Assembly: GCF_036370855.1 (NCBI RefSeq)
Contig: NC_088113.1
Span: 17,752,501 to 17,816,500 of the forward strand
DNA from: Dromaius novaehollandiae
Lineage: Eukaryota > Chordata > Aves > Casuariiformes > Dromaiidae
Direction: 5' to 3'
DNA length: 64,000 nt
Shown piece after piece: positions 41,001-52,378 of this stretch; position 1 is the first letter of the stretch; each line of letters starts with the position of its first letter. The notes beneath the pieces are model-generated. The model did not search any database. It saw only the letters and a list, made by a program, of their open reading frames with translations, and had not been told where the DNA came from. Both the position numbers and the translations under genes were made by a program.

Positions 41001-44000
41001 CGAATAACTGAAATTCTGCCCATCATATGCTCAAAAAGTAGGTGTCTCTCATAGACCTAGACATACATTCCTCAAGGAAAGAGGGGCATCCAGCTTTGGT
41101 CTTGTGACAACTTCTGTTTATCATGTGATAACATCAGGGGTACGCAGCCAGTAAGCAGCTCCATCAGAAATTACAAGACCTACCCTAATTTAAAGGTTGC
41201 TAACACCTCAGCTAAGCAATGTTACTACTCACTCTATAAATATTAGGTATTTGAGCTTTAACATTAGCTTCAGAAAATATTATTTACTATTTATAAAAAC
41301 CTGTGAATTCCTGCTACTGTAACTACTACAGTTGAATGCAACTGTAGTCTTCCCTCAGGTAAATAGTTCATCTTTCCATTCATTAGTTTTTAATCAATAA
41401 AAATTGTAAAATTTGTAAGAGTCAATTACATTACCTGCATTTTAATTTAACTCACACACGTCCATGACAGTAAGTTAATGAATGTCATGGATTAATTCTC
41501 ATGCATTAATATGAAGCAAAAATGTCTGACTTACAAGTTTTAAAGGAAAATTTAAGCATATATTTTAATTCAGAAGTAGCAAAGTTTCAATCTGATTATC
41601 TTACATTTCATAGTCTTTCTCCTCTCCCTTAAAAAAAAAAAAAAAAAAAAAAAAAACTGTTTTGAGTCTAAATTTGCTCAGATGCTGTTTCTTACCACTT
41701 TCAATGAACTTTTCTTACCAGCAGGTTCTGTACCAATTCTTTCACGTTAGCCGCAGTTTCTGAGGACTGTTTTCCAGATGATGCCAGTTTTATTAATGTA
41801 GACAGAAAGTTTTTGCATTTCTTCACATTTTCCATAGTTTCCTGTTGGGGGCAGGAAGAAGGGAAACAGTCAGAGAAAGGAAGAAAAACTTTCTAATACA
41901 TGATCTGATCATAAGCTCTCTGAGAAATAAAGTCCTTCTGCAGTTCACCACTGCAGAATATTACCTATAGATTCAGGTCCCTCACAGCTTAATCGGAGAC
42001 ATAATCAGACCAAAATTATTATTTTGCTTCATCTGTACACATGTATTTTACATTTTTTTAATCAAAATATTATTATGATTCTTAATGAAGTTAGGGAACA
42101 ATATGCCATTCCTGAAATATTTTGTAAGTATAAGAAAATATGCATTATAACAGGACAGCAAATAACAAAGCTGCTCCTTCCCAGTGCACAGCATTGTGCA
42201 CTCTAATTCTCTTTTGTGCAGTCTTAGAAACACGCATCTTGAACAAGTCAGTGCCAATTTCTAATCCCATTTAATACTGGTTCTATTTTGCTGCACTGAT
42301 CAATTCACTTTTCTACAAAGACATACCCAGTATGTTAAAAAAAAAAAAAAAAGAAAAAAAGCTATACAAACTGTTACACAAATCAAAATGATCATTTCTG
42401 CAGCTGTCAAAATTCAAGTGACGTGTTTAAATGCTGTGTAAATGATACCGTTCCTGCTAAAAGTTCACTTTTTTCAAGACCAATAGTTCACAGAACTCCC
42501 GCATCTTTACTGCTCCCCATTCTGATCTGTATGTGTGTGGGAGGATGTACCAAAACACATTCTAAATGTACTCAGTATCTTAAGCTGTAACTATTATCTT
42601 ACTGTGGCAGCAGTGGAGGTTGCCGTTGTTCCTTGCACGGTTCTCTGCGGAGTTCCAGTTTGTACGGCCGTTGCTGTCCCCAATGCAGTCGTCTGTGCAG
42701 TACCACCCAGAACAATCTGAGGCTACAGAAAATGCACATGTGAGATTATTGCACTTGAAATGCACCAAAACCTGCTTTCCTGAACCAAACAGAAACCAAA
42801 CCACAGGACAGTAGAACATCTTTCATAGCTGTTATAAAAAGTTGCTAAACTATTAGCTATCTGTTGCAGTGGAAAGAAAGAGCCACCAGATGGCACAAAA
42901 CACTACGCATTCAAAACTGAAATCCTGAAAGTTGATTAAGAACTGCATGATTTTTGGTTACTGAATACAACCACAAACATTCCCTCACACACTGTGGTTT
43001 CAAAACACTTAAAACAAGTACTACATTTTTATCAATGCAATTTTCTTTTTGCCTGTTCTCTTAAATGCCATTTTCACAGGGAGGAGTTTTTTCAAAAGGC
43101 ACAACTAACACAAAAGCCCTGGTCTTATCTTGGTCTATTTGGTGAATAACTGGACAGAATGCTTTTCTACTTTAACAGACAAGCTGGGAGTCCAAAGCAG
43201 AAATACCACCTTTAAAAAAATCAACACTGTAAACAAGAACTTTCGACGTACACAGTTCATTCACTGACTTCCAACACATCGTGACAATCCAATTGGAGAG
43301 ACAGTAATTGCTATCACACTAAAATTAGCTCTCAGAATTTTAACAGATCATTTGTAAACTTGCTCTTTATCCAAAGAGCCACAAGAAAAGAGGCTCTAGT
43401 GTTGTCGAAGCTGACTTTCACTGGCGTTCTGGGACACAGAAAAGGAGATATGGATTTACTTTGCTTCAGTTTTTGAAAGCAGAATAAATGAAGACCATGG
43501 CACATTCATTGCAGAAAAAAATACGCAGATGGAATGATTTTTTTTCACTCAGTATAACAGCAGTGTAAATGAGAGACACTCAGTTAGGTAAATTAACTCT
43601 TAGATCTGGAAACATCAAGGGCATAAGCAAAGGCTCTCTGAGGGGGAAAAAGGTTAAACGGATGCATAACAAAACCTGCACATCTTAAATGAGAACATTC
43701 TAATCCTGTCTACTCGAAGGATGAAGAAAGCGTAATGAAACAGATTAGGTGACAGCAATCACACTGTGTCAGTGTTGCTGTGAAGTCATGTTGAGAATTT
43801 TATACTTTCGTGCTGATTTTAAACTCAAAAAAAAAAAAAAAAAATCCACAAGGAAGCCTATCATTAATACAGACCAGGATATTAGAAGAGACTTCTCTGT
43901 CTTAAGACAATGATTTATCCTTGGGGCATCAGAACCCCTGTAAGCATATAAACCAAAGCAGAGACTTCCAAGAGGGAGAAATCTTGTGGCACAGAAGTCT

Positions 44001-44315
44001 ATCAGTGCAGCCTTTTTGTAGTTGTAAATTTTGCTGCAGATAACAGAGGGCTATAGACCCATCACAGAACTAACATCGCAGCTCCAAATCCAAAGGGAAG
44101 CGGTGTCACTTTGAGGAAGAAAGCATAAAGGTATCTCATTCAAGCCAGTTCTGTGATTATACAAACTAAAAAATCTGAACTAGATTAAGAGCTGCACATG
44201 TTTTAGGAAGGATAATTCAGAAGGTATATCTGTCGTGCGCTGAATTAGAGGTATTTCCTGTAGTTCTGTCAGTTTCAAGCACAGTTTTCAGCTAATTTTA
44301 ACAATTGATATAATT

Positions 44316-44365
<50 letters not shown>

Positions 44366-45163
44366 TACATACACACACACACACCCCTACACACACACAT
44401 ATACACACACACACACACACACGTATATACACACTACATTTCTAAAACTCACTTGCACAACAGGAGGACGCTGTAGCGTTGTGGTGGGTTGCACTGTTGT
44501 TTGAGCCTGAGACACTTGCTTGATAATAGTAGTTGGTGTCACCTGTCGTGCAATAATAGGTGTTCCTGGAGCCTTAGGAAAACAAACAAAACAATGTTAG
44601 TTCCTATATTTAATTTGCCTTACCTAGGATTTTGTCTCTGCATAGTAGCCATTCTTACAGATACAAGAGAACTCACTTGGACCATTATAAAATAACTTGA
44701 GAGGAGAATTTATGTTAACCATATACAGTTTCAAATGGTTTCCTTTAAATCAAGCAGTTTTAAACTCTAAGCCATTCAGCCAGGTAGAAACAACATCATT
44801 TTTGATGAAGAACAGCTACATTGTAACAGATTAGGAACAAAATGCAATGCTTATGCCACATAGAAAAGCCTGTGCAGCAGTTTAATCAACCACTTCTTCA
44901 AATCACTAATATTATACCTGACTTTCTAGAGTATTCTTCACAGCAAGAGATTTACAGATTGTTTTTTTTTTAAATGCTACAGATTAGTGAACTAACCTGC
45001 ACTGTTGATATCTGTACTGGAGGTGCACTGGTAGGTGTAGCAGGACGAGGAGTCATAGTATTTTGAGGCTGAGACTGGGCATGTGCCTGCGCTTGCATCT
45101 GCGCCAAGGCTTGCTGAGGGATCATCAGCAACTGTCCATTCTCGCTACGCACAAGGACCATGC
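28250..45163 (-). CDS. TAF4: TAF4 (TFIID subunit 4), exons 2 to last
   Basis: Fourteen exons on the - strand join in one frame: 1898 bp, a two-base split codon plus 631 residues and TAA. TAF4 is a nuclear scaffold of the general transcription factor TFIID. In order, the product shows a Gln/Ala/Pro/Thr-rich activator-contact region, the TAFH (NHR1) domain beginning ETMENVKKCKNF, a second Gln/Thr-rich linker, the C-terminal TAF4 domain with the H2A-like histone fold (SMAGVNLSEESARIL), a charged coiled stretch, the basic RKKRKVD motif, and the highly conserved tail NLRDLIFCLENER to YKAFLK. Human TAF4 has 1085 residues, so roughly the first 450, encoded by a large GC-rich first exon, lie beyond 64000. 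TAF4B is less likely, because the linkers match TAF4 and CDH4 is the neighbour. All junctions are GT/AG except one GC/AG. Confidence 0.96.
28680..29660. other. GC-rich block of unknown origin inside the last TAF4 intron
   Basis: About 1 kb clearly richer in G+C and CpG than the sequence on either side, peaking at about 29.49-29.57 kb. It has several open frames on - (117, 69, 85 and 70 residues, in different frames). None carries a motif I recognise. It could be an old insertion or degraded retroelement, but no terminal repeats or tail were found. Confidence 0.4.
30120..30215. repeat. Possible ancient amniote interspersed repeat fragment
   Basis: Words GGATTTTCAAAGG and TTAGGTGCCTAA followed by CCATCAATTTCAA resemble a motif set common in turtle and crocodile interspersed repeats. 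The family name is not certain. The copy is short and diverged. Confidence 0.35.
32056..32175 (-). CDS. TAF4: TAF4 exon 14
   Basis: 120 bp, phase 0, donor GTACAG. It encodes 40 residues from MQQQELAQMRQRDANLTA to DSPGSGSGTE. It includes RKKRKVD, which resembles a basic nuclear localisation signal. The intron before it is only 80 bp. An ATGCAG repeat around the acceptor leaves a two-codon ambiguity in the start. Confidence 0.93.
32256..32312 (-). CDS. TAF4: TAF4 exon 13 (57 bp)
   Basis: Short phase-0 exon encoding SRSRQEDPEQLRLKQKAKE. Acceptor CAACATAG, donor GTAAGT. It continues the basic/acidic helical stretch and follows the GC-donor intron. It is short enough to be skipped in frame. Confidence 0.93.
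32860..33310 (-). repeat. Ancient CR1-like LINE fragment, reverse orientation
   Basis: Words AAAACTGGACAGAGTATTCC and CAACTTGTCAAAATT, together with the region after them, match the order seen in reverse-oriented CR1 3' regions (typical forms: AACTGGACACAGTACTCCAG and CAACTTGTCAAGGTC). It is strongly diverged and lies in the TAF4 intron between exons 12 and 13. Confidence 0.6.
33605..33730 (-). CDS. TAF4: TAF4 exon 12, ending at a GC donor
   Basis: 126 bp, phase 0, acceptor GTTTTCAG. It encodes 42 residues from DDERYEQASDVRAQLKFF to EILMRAAK, a charged helical stretch. The exon ends AAAG followed by GCAAGT, not GT. Using a nearby GT would shift the frame, and the next exon (SRSRQEDPEQ) joins correctly only from AAG, so this is a GC-AG intron. 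Confidence 0.94.
33993..34028. repeat. T36 homopolymer in a TAF4 intron
   Basis: Thirty-six consecutive T, about 260 bp upstream (TAF4 sense) of exon 12. In transcript sense it is A36, a possible internal oligo-dT priming site. Confidence 0.95.
34893..34907 (+). repeat. G15 homopolymer
   Basis: Fifteen consecutive G on + (C15 in TAF4 sense), in the intron between exons 11 and 12. Confidence 0.95.
35137..35267 (-). CDS. TAF4: TAF4 exon 11: end of the C-terminal TAF4 fold
   Basis: 131 bp, acceptor GATCATAG, donor GTAACT. Two bases complete Gly, then 43 residues follow from KKHGITEIHPDVVSYVSH to SETAQQKNISYK. It belongs to the TAF12-contacting C-terminal domain. Confidence 0.95.
35723..35892 (-). 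CDS. TAF4: TAF4 exon 10: histone-fold core
   Basis: 170 bp, acceptor TTCCTAAG, donor GTATGT. It encodes DDDDINDVASMAGVNL, then SEESARILATNSELVGT and ends PLQRRILEI plus one base. It carries the H2A-like helices that pair with TAF12. The segment TFLFSAPLQ differs slightly from human TFLLQAPLQ as I remember it. Confidence 0.96.
36505..36582. repeat. Possible ancient amniote repeat fragment
   Basis: GATTCAGTGCCACTGG followed by CTCCCACTGAGTTCAGTGGG resembles the CCCATTGACTTCAATGGG type of motif spread through sauropsid genomes. It lies within 100 bp of TAF4 exon 9. The family is uncertain. Confidence 0.35.
36598..36712 (-). CDS. TAF4: TAF4 exon 9
   Basis: 115 bp, acceptor TTCTTGCAG, donor GTAAGG. 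Two bases complete a Val codon, 37 residues follow from PVVKPTVLPGNKA to EPGGGSF, and two bases of Arg end the exon. It leads into the C-terminal TAF4 domain. Confidence 0.94.
37089..37236 (-). CDS. TAF4: TAF4 exon 8
   Basis: 148 bp, starting in phase 0 and ending one base into a codon, acceptor ATTTGTAG, donor GTAAGA. It encodes VIQQSQKTGTLIRPPQ through LTTPQQIQLNQLQT. It is a Gln/Thr/Pro-rich linker close to the human protein. Confidence 0.95.
37965..38017. repeat. TA/CATA/CA compound microsatellite
   Basis: TA, then CATA, then about fifteen CA units, in the TAF4 intron between exons 7 and 8. Confidence 0.95.
39068..39310 (-). CDS. TAF4: TAF4 exon 7: end of TAFH and Gln/Thr-rich linker
   Basis: 243 bp, phase 0, acceptor TTTTCAG, donor GTATGT. 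It encodes 81 residues from RSLPALRQLTPDSAAFIQQ to KQGQSTPL. SLPALRQL is the last TAFH helix. The rest is low-complexity Gln/Thr/Val sequence with a QQSQQQQP run. Confidence 0.96.
40452..40541 (-). CDS. TAF4: TAF4 exon 6: middle of the TAFH domain
   Basis: 90 bp, phase 0, acceptor TTTTGAAG, donor GTAATT. It encodes 30 residues, DGKIEAEDFTSRLYREL then NSSPQPYLVPFLK, a strongly conserved TAFH segment. Confidence 0.96.
41631..41656. repeat. A26 homopolymer in a TAF4 intron
   Basis: Twenty-six consecutive A on +, read as U26 in TAF4 pre-mRNA, within the first 100 nt of the intron after exon 5. Confidence 0.95.
41719..41841 (-). CDS. TAF4: TAF4 exon 5: start of the TAFH (NHR1) domain
   Basis: 123 bp, phase 0, acceptor CCAACAG, donor GTAAGA. 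It encodes 41 residues from ETMENVKKCKNFLSTL to KELVQNLL. These are the first helices of the TAFH domain, which in the family binds short hydrophobic peptides of activators and coregulators. A 26-A run (U26 in the transcript) lies about 60-90 nt past the donor. Confidence 0.96.
42603..42722 (-). CDS. TAF4: TAF4 exon 4
   Basis: 120 bp, phase 0, acceptor TTCTGTAG, donor GTAAGA. It encodes 40 residues from PQIVLGGTAQTTALGTA to TSTAAT, a Thr/Ala-rich linker just before the TAFH domain. Confidence 0.94.
44316..44434. repeat. Compound TA/CA microsatellite
   Basis: GTGTGTG, then a long TA run, then CATA and CA runs broken by CCCCTA and GTATA, about 119 bp. In the TAF4 sense it begins roughly 17 nt after the exon 3 donor as UG-rich and then UA-rich RNA. 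Confidence 0.95.
44453..44572 (-). CDS. TAF4: TAF4 exon 3
   Basis: 120 bp, phase 0, encoding 40 residues from APGTPIIARQVTPTTI to QRPPVVQ. Donor GTGAGT is followed after about 17 nt by a long UG/UA microsatellite in the transcript sense. Part of the Gln/Thr-rich region. Confidence 0.95.
44997..45163 (-). CDS. TAF4: TAF4 exon 2 (numbered by assuming 15 exons)
   Basis: Acceptor TTTTTACAG, then GC completing a split codon, then 55 residues from MVLVRSENGQLLMIPQQAL to PPVQISTVQ, with donor GTTAGT. It is a Gln/Ala-rich (QMQAQAHAQSQPQ) then Thr/Pro-rich segment of the activator-binding region. It is the first TAF4 exon found from the right. Confidence 0.95.
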
Positions 45164-47560
45164 CTGTAAAAATAAATAAAAATAAACAAATAAATAGGCC
45201 AAGAAACATATTGCCCTTTTCAAATATGAAAGAAAATATTTTTTTAGTTTCTTATCCAAGTTTGACATATATACCATTAATGCACTGTTGAAGCACTATG
45301 GCTAGCAAAAGTGGTTTAGAATAAAAGCAAAATACCCAGATACATTATCATATTTTAAGCAGAAGAGCTCAAATTACAGAAATACTTCTTAGTTATCGAA
45401 ATGCTCGATACGGTGTGCATAAGAACACATAATAAAATGAGTTGATGTTATTCCCCCTTCCCTCCAAGTAAAAATCCCATGCGACTAGAGGCTAAAATTA
45501 GCAATTGTGTAAAATTCCTATTTCTTCATTCTAAGAAATTTATGTTTTATGAAACACACAAACTAAAAGAAAGTTTTGCCATTTAGCAAGATTCCTGTTA
45601 GTTTTTCTTTAAGAAAAAATTAAACATAGGCTTCATCAGCAACAGGAACACAATTGTCAAAATTCTAAATTAATTTCCCATAACAAATTTAGTAATGAAA
45701 GTGGTTATAAAAACCATAATCTTTCTCGAGTGCCTCCACAACAGACAGCACTGTGCCATGTTACACCCCAAAAGAAAAATAAAACAGAGAGGGAAATGAG
45801 GCAGCCATCCCCTGCTCAGTCACTCAGATCAGTACGCTTAACCCCACTGGAGAGCTATGGGGAAGCAGATTTCAGCAGGCAGATTTTCACACGCTAGCCT
45901 CTTTTTGCCCCTGAAAGCGCGGTCAGGATCTGGACCACATGAACTGGTTTTCGAGGGCTCAGTCATCCTGCACACCTCGGCCAGGCCATGGCAGCCTCAG
46001 CAGCTTATCAGAGCCACAAACTGGGCACCCAAAACTAGTCAGCATTTTTGAGTGACAAACTGCAGGAGGAAACTTCAGCGTGAAAAGCAAGTGGCACTAC
46101 TGAAATCAGAAAGTTTTTCTTAAGTATTGCTCAGTGAACAAAAAGCCTACAAACATTCACCAAAAAACTGAAGGAGCTGTTTAAGGAATCTTAGACTACC
46201 ACGACTTTGAAACAATCACAGTCTCATTTGCTTTTCGATTTAGATGAAGTGCTGAAACGTTTACAGATAACACCTTCCAAACCTGTCCGTGGCTGGTTTG
46301 AAATGCACAAACTCACATACTTATAAAAATGACTCTGAATGAAAACAGATTATACTAATTGATTTTCCCTTAATGTCTCCTTAAATTGTCTGCATTAACT
46401 CCCTTCAAATGAAGCAAATAGTCACAAAGAGACGTTAAACTAGTTTACATCAAAAAGGGGAACTTCACTTGTGATTTGTTTACAAGTGTGAGGTCAGGAC
46501 CACTGTGTGATACAGACAAGACTTAAATCTGGAAATAAATATTTACAAACTGGCTTTCTGAGGGAAGGGGAGAAAAAGGCTATTTATCATCTCGTAGACT
46601 GTGGAACTAAATACACTTTGTTCAGCTATCAGGTCCAACCCAAATATTTTCCAGGCTACCCCCAAAAGTAAGGTGTCTTTTCTTTCTTTAACTTATATAG
46701 GGAGAAGTATCTTAATTAAAACAGTAAAATGACACACATCACCACCAGAGCTTACAAGAAATTTAAAAACCACGAAAGCAAATACAGAATTTGATCCTGC
46801 CAGCTGCTCCCTAGAACCACACTACACTCCATCACCAGCCTCATGCCATTGGGAGGGAAGTTGCTGAAAAAATACGGAGAATTTCAGTATTTTAAAGACT
46901 GGAGAGTGACCTGCTAGTCCAACAAGCTCATTCCCACACAGACAGACCTTGGCATTTTCCTCCAGTGTACAAACAGAAAATACTGGGAAACAAACTCATG
47001 CTGCCCATTTTTGCCATGGCTCACAATAATCAGCTCAAGCGGTTAAACACCGAATCAGTGCAAATCTTCAGTGCTTTCAGAACTGAAAACATCGGTATAT
47101 GCAAGGCTGATGAGAAGGGCTAGTATGAAGACAAAGTCAAATTTTAAGGGTTGTTGATCACTGTTTACTTTCTACTAACTGAAAAGGCCAAAAACAGCTA
47201 TACATCTATCCGCTTATAGATGCCTTTAAGTGCTCACAAGTACACTGGCATATCATAAGAAACATTCCTAAAATTCAGTTTGGGGATTCCCCAGGGCTAA
47301 CGTGCCATCCCTGTTCTTTAGGGTTATATATTTTTTTCCCTTCCAGAAACATCACAAAATATACTAATTCTAGTTAGTTAGTTTGTTTTTTTAAGGCTAC
47401 CTCTTCCAGCCTCCAGCTCAACAGACACGCGAGGCTCAAGAACGGTATTGCGCTAGTCCCTCATCCGGGCACAGCCTCCCCTTGGAGACCAGTACTGTCA
47501 ACTCAGGTTAACTCTTTGTTTTGCTCCCCAAAACATAACATAGGAAAAGATAAGGAAGGG

Positions 47561-47596
<36 letters not shown>
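47561..47596. repeat. A36 homopolymer, followed by GA-rich tract
   Basis: Thirty-six A on +, then GGAGAGAGAGAGG and AAGAAGGAG. No retroelement body was recognised upstream. Confidence 0.95.
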
Positions 47597-47598
<2 letters not shown>

Positions 47599-50500
47599 AG
47601 AGAGAGAGGCAAAGAAGGAGAAAAAAAAAGAAATCACAACGTGACGGCTGACTACCCCGAGGAGCAAGCCCAAAGCCAGGCCGATGAAATGCTCCCCGAG
47701 CTCCATGCCAAACTAGAACATGCCTACACATTAACGCAGCACAACTGCTGAAAAAGACAGCTGAAAAGCATATTAATGTGAGCTGTGTATTAATGTGCAA
47801 AGAAAGTTCAGTGTTTCGCAACAGATAGACAAAGCAATAATTTGTAATTCAAACCTTTCATCTGAACATGACTCTCTCCTCTTCCATCTCAGTAATGGAA
47901 GTCTGAACCTTTGCTAAGCTATTGAAGTCAGAATAAAAATGTAATTCACACAAAACTACATTCATATCTGTCCCTATTTAAAAAGTTCTATTACACTGCA
48001 CTTACTTGATACAGAGCTATTTTAGATTTACATACAACTTTCCTGACCTACCTAAGTTAGGGCCTACAACAGATAGATAAGTTATTGTGTGCGCTTATTG
48101 GGCTATACGCGCACAAACACAATCACAAAAATCAGACTAGTTTTGCATAAACTTTAGGCATGGTGTTCATCCTGGTATTATACCACAATACATTCAGAAA
48201 AGGTAAAAGAAATCCAGATGAGGAAGGAACTTTGTTATTAAAACCTCCCTGCAGAAATTCACCACCGAGGATGCCCAGCTGACCAGCACAACCGATTTCT
48301 GACTGAACCTGTCACACCTCTCCAGCCCTGCTGCGCTTTCCCGGGAGAGGAGGAACTCTGCTCCCTCAGCTTCTCCCACCCAAGGGCTCTTTTCCAACCA
48401 AATTAGCTAAAAAAAGAAAAAAGAAAAAGTAGAACTATACCCACCGTGGCATTAAGTAGATTTTCAGTGAAGTCAAGAAAGCTGCTTAGGGCTAACTTGA
48501 TTAAAAATTAAAATGAAAAAAATCCTGTTTATTTCCCTACTCTAAACAAAGTCACTGTAGGACTACGACAGACCCCTCTGCCACAGACACATGCACACGT
48601 GCACTAATCATCTTCAAGTTGATTTAGTCATTGCAATGGAAAAAAGGAAGAAACAAAGGTACACGTTTCCTCTTCTGTTCCAAAACTTGAATTTTGATAG
48701 CATTAAATACAGAAGTATCATGGTCTCAAACTCCAGTGCATTTAAGGTACAAATGCTTAACGAACCAGGCTAGCAATGACTAGCAGATACTAGGAGACAG
48801 CTAGAACTGTACCAAGTTATCTCACTTTACATACGACACTAAATTTAATAGAAAAGTATGAATGGAAAAGATCTTTATGTTTCAAGTATACCAACCAGTT
48901 TTTTGTTGCACAAGTGAATGAGTTGCTATTTGAAACCAAACGGCCCATAAAGATCATTGTTACCTTTTTCTAATGAAACATTTACAATAAAACGGATAAA
49001 AAAAATTAGTCATATTTAATATCTCTCTGCCTTCCTTTTCCTAGAAAGTCTGGTCAGACATACTACAAAATCACATTCACTGTATTAAAAAATGCAAATA
49101 TCAGAACATTCTTCCAAGTCCCTCACTAAAAAACTAATTAAAATTACAATTAATTAACATTTTTGTTAGAAGTTAGAGGCTTAAGAGAATCCTGAAAGAG
49201 CTTCATACTTTAGTTCGAATTAAACAACTCCTCACAGTTCCAAAGGAAGGATTAACAAGACTGAGCTGGACTGGTCCTTATGCAAAAAAGATTTCCGCTC
49301 CTGACTAATGCAATGGTCATCTCATGTTGTCTTCTTGTGGAGACCTTACTGGATACCTCCCGTTTTCAAGAGAGTATTTGGATGGGAAAGTTCATTATGA
49401 TATAATGCAGCTGCTTGATTCCACACTGCGTTGTACTTACCTCTTGCTATTTCTATTTGCTAATGGCAATTCCATTTACAAAGTGGTTTTTTTTGTTTGG
49501 TTGGTTTTTTTAGTAATTTGTAGAACTTGTAAAGTCATGCACTGGAATAAAGAATAAAGAGCTTTGCACATTTGACATATCAGAAAACCACAAACACAGG
49601 CTTTTTTTTCCCCTGCCTTCGCCTTCCTCCCTTCTATGAAATATGGCATAGCTTAGTAAAGACTAAGGGAAAAAAAAATTGTATCAAAATAATAAAGGAG
49701 GAAGATTGAAAACTCATTTTCTAGCCTCTGCAGACTACACTGATTATTTGTATAACTCCTGAGGCATGCAAGTTTCTTGCTAGAGAACCTGTATGCTCAA
49801 AAAGACACACGAGGAAGCTCTCTGGTAAGCCCTGGTTACAATACTTACAGGAGCCAGAGTTCATAATGACAGAGTTAAAGTTCCCTTCAGATATACTAGG
49901 CATCTTCAGGTTACTGATCTGAGGAAATACAGTCCAGCAAGTGTGGCAAATTATCATCTCTGACAACTGCATCAAGCAGGTGGCCACTCAAACAGCAGTA
50001 TATCTAGATACCATCCTGTCTTGGCATAAGTGGTCCATTTCTAAGGGACTTGACCCATACAGTAGATGACACATGGAAAGACTTCACCAACTACAGTTAG
50101 CATGAACACCTAACGTGCAGACCATTGAAAGGTGTGCCCATGCTGGTCAGTGGGGATACCAGCAGGCAATAATGAAACTCTTCCAGATCTGTGAAATATA
50201 AATCCCAGAAAGCATCCTATCAGATCAGAAGCGACAGCATTGCTCTTGCTGAGGCAGATACTGAACAGAAGTTAAGAACAGGTAGGTTCAAACCTCCAGA
50301 TTTTGCTTATTACCCACAGAATAGCTCATGGACTAATCCAAATTGATTCAAAACCACTACTTAGGAACCTAGACTTCTAATAAGGGTTTGTTTTTTGGTT
50401 TTTTTTGGTACCTGAGACCTGACAGAAGAGTTAATGAATGGTCTGGAAAGTGCATGGAGAATACTCTTTCCAGGCTTCTGAGGAAATTCACTTGTCAAAG

Positions 50501-51699
50501 CAAAAAAGTAACTGAACTTTATTCCCAGAAACAAAAAAACAGTTAGGGCCAGGGAAAACTGTTAGGCAGCAAAGAATCACCTTCAGTACCCATGCTGATG
50601 CTCAGAAAGAATGTCCAGGCCTGAAACAGTAACTAGAGGATTGATGCTTTCCGTGTAAGAGATCAAAGTTCTTGCAAACATATCTAGAAAACAGGGTTAT
50701 TGATCATAAAGTCCACCAATATCTGACAAATCTTCAATCCTATCCAGATTTGCCAGGAAAGTTCACCTGAGAGGTTATCTGAACACCAGTGCAGTTTGTA
50801 CCTAAAGCTCTCAAGCCTATTCATTTGTGATAAGGCGTTACAAGCGTTTGATCTGGGAGGGGAAGGGGGGGATCCGACAGTAATCATAAGCAGGCTGTGC
50901 CATATTAATAGAAGAAAGCTTTTTAATAATATTCTTTCTTCACTGTCAGATGAGATTCTGTGCAACAGAAAGGACAGCAGTGTCCAAGGTCATGCAAAAT
51001 GGTATCATGCACACCACAAAACCCATGTAAAAGCAAAGGGGATGAGTTAATGCTCTTTACGTGATTGGATCAGGCTACATGGAGACCCCTGAATGATAAA
51101 ACATTTATAGGAGGACAACATTTCTGAAGATTTCACCAATACAAAAACACTGGAAGAACACTGGACAGAGAGTTGGAGCAAAAAATAGCTGCCTATACAA
51201 GCTGGAGAAGAACATTTGGTAGAAAAGATGTATTTGCTAGTGTCTTTTCCTGCAGAAAAGGAAATAACCTGGCACTGACATTGATGCTGTCCAGCAATCC
51301 ACCATTCCTCCTCTTACTGACCAGCCTCTAACAGTTATCACTCCACAGAAACGAAAAGCACAGGAAAAGACAGAGGAGCCTATCAAAGTCTACTAGCTCA
51401 TTGCAACTCCATAAGAATTTAGGTAATTAAAGGAATATTCCCCAAACACAGGACAGGTTTTAGCAGACTTAGAACTACTTATGTACGCCAAAAAAGAGCT
51501 TCTGTAATATACTAGCAGAGGTGTAGCAGGTCATGAAGGGCACAAGCTATGCACCAACTCATTATGTAATGAAAACACTGAAATCGAGATGAATAGCACA
51601 GCACTTTAAATGGCAAAACAATACCGGATTAGATGATGCTGAAGATGCATTCTTTTGTATGTGTTGAGAGATATGCACCAATGCATTAGACATGCTGCC

Positions 51700-52378
51700 A
51701 GTTCTGGCAACCTTCAGGGGGTGGTGATGGGACCTGTAACACTGTTCAAGATCTCCATCGGTGAGCTGGATGGTGGGATGGAACAGTCCTCTAGCTTGCA
51801 GGTGACAACAAATGGGAGGAGCTGTTGATACATCGGAAGGGAGTGCTGTTATTGAGAGAGGGTTTAAAAAGCTGAAAGAACGAGCCAACAGGGATTTCAT
51901 TAAGTTCAAAAGAGACAAATGGGAAAGTCCTGAAGCTGGGAGGAAACAACCCTCCGCGATAGCACAGGCTGAGGATTGAAGTGGCAGCTCTGCAGATAAG
52001 AGCATAGGTGTCCTGGTGGACACAAGCTGAACATGAGTCAGCATGTCCCTACAGCAATGAAGATTAACCACACAGTGGACTGCACTAGCGTAAGTGTAGC
52101 CAGCTTGTTCAGGGAAGCAATCATGTCCCACCACTTGGCACTTGTGAGGCTGCATGTGGAATACTGTGTCCCGTTTTGGGCTTCCCAATGCAAGAGAAAT
52201 GCTGACACGCTGGAGCGAGCGCAGCACAGGGCCACTAAAATGGTTAAGATGCTCGAATGGGCCCAAGCAACCTGACTTCACTTTAAACTTCACTCTGCTT
52301 TGAGCAGAGAGTTGGACAAAGTGACCTTCTAAGATCCCTTCCAACTTAAATTCTTCTACAGTTCTGAAAAAGAGTGCC
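51700..52378 (+). repeat. CR1 LINE fragment (3' end of ORF2 and 3' UTR)
   Basis: It reads in CR1 order on +. Words GATCTCCATCGGTGAGCTGG and CACAAGCTGAACATGAGTCA come first, then a coding remnant LVRLHVEYCVPFWAS and LERAQHRATKM typical of the CR1 reverse-transcriptase C-terminal side. The end, TTTGAGCAGAGAGTTGGACA then CCCTTCCAACTTAAATTCT, is the hallmark CR1 3' terminus. It is broken by frame disruptions and internal loss, so it is inactive. The 272-residue open frame on the - strand is its antisense shadow. Confidence 0.9.

Noticed and set aside
45770..46060. Possible reverse MIR near AGAGGGAAATGAGGCAG
   Set aside because: Only a few scattered words agree with MIR; order and spacing are not convincing.
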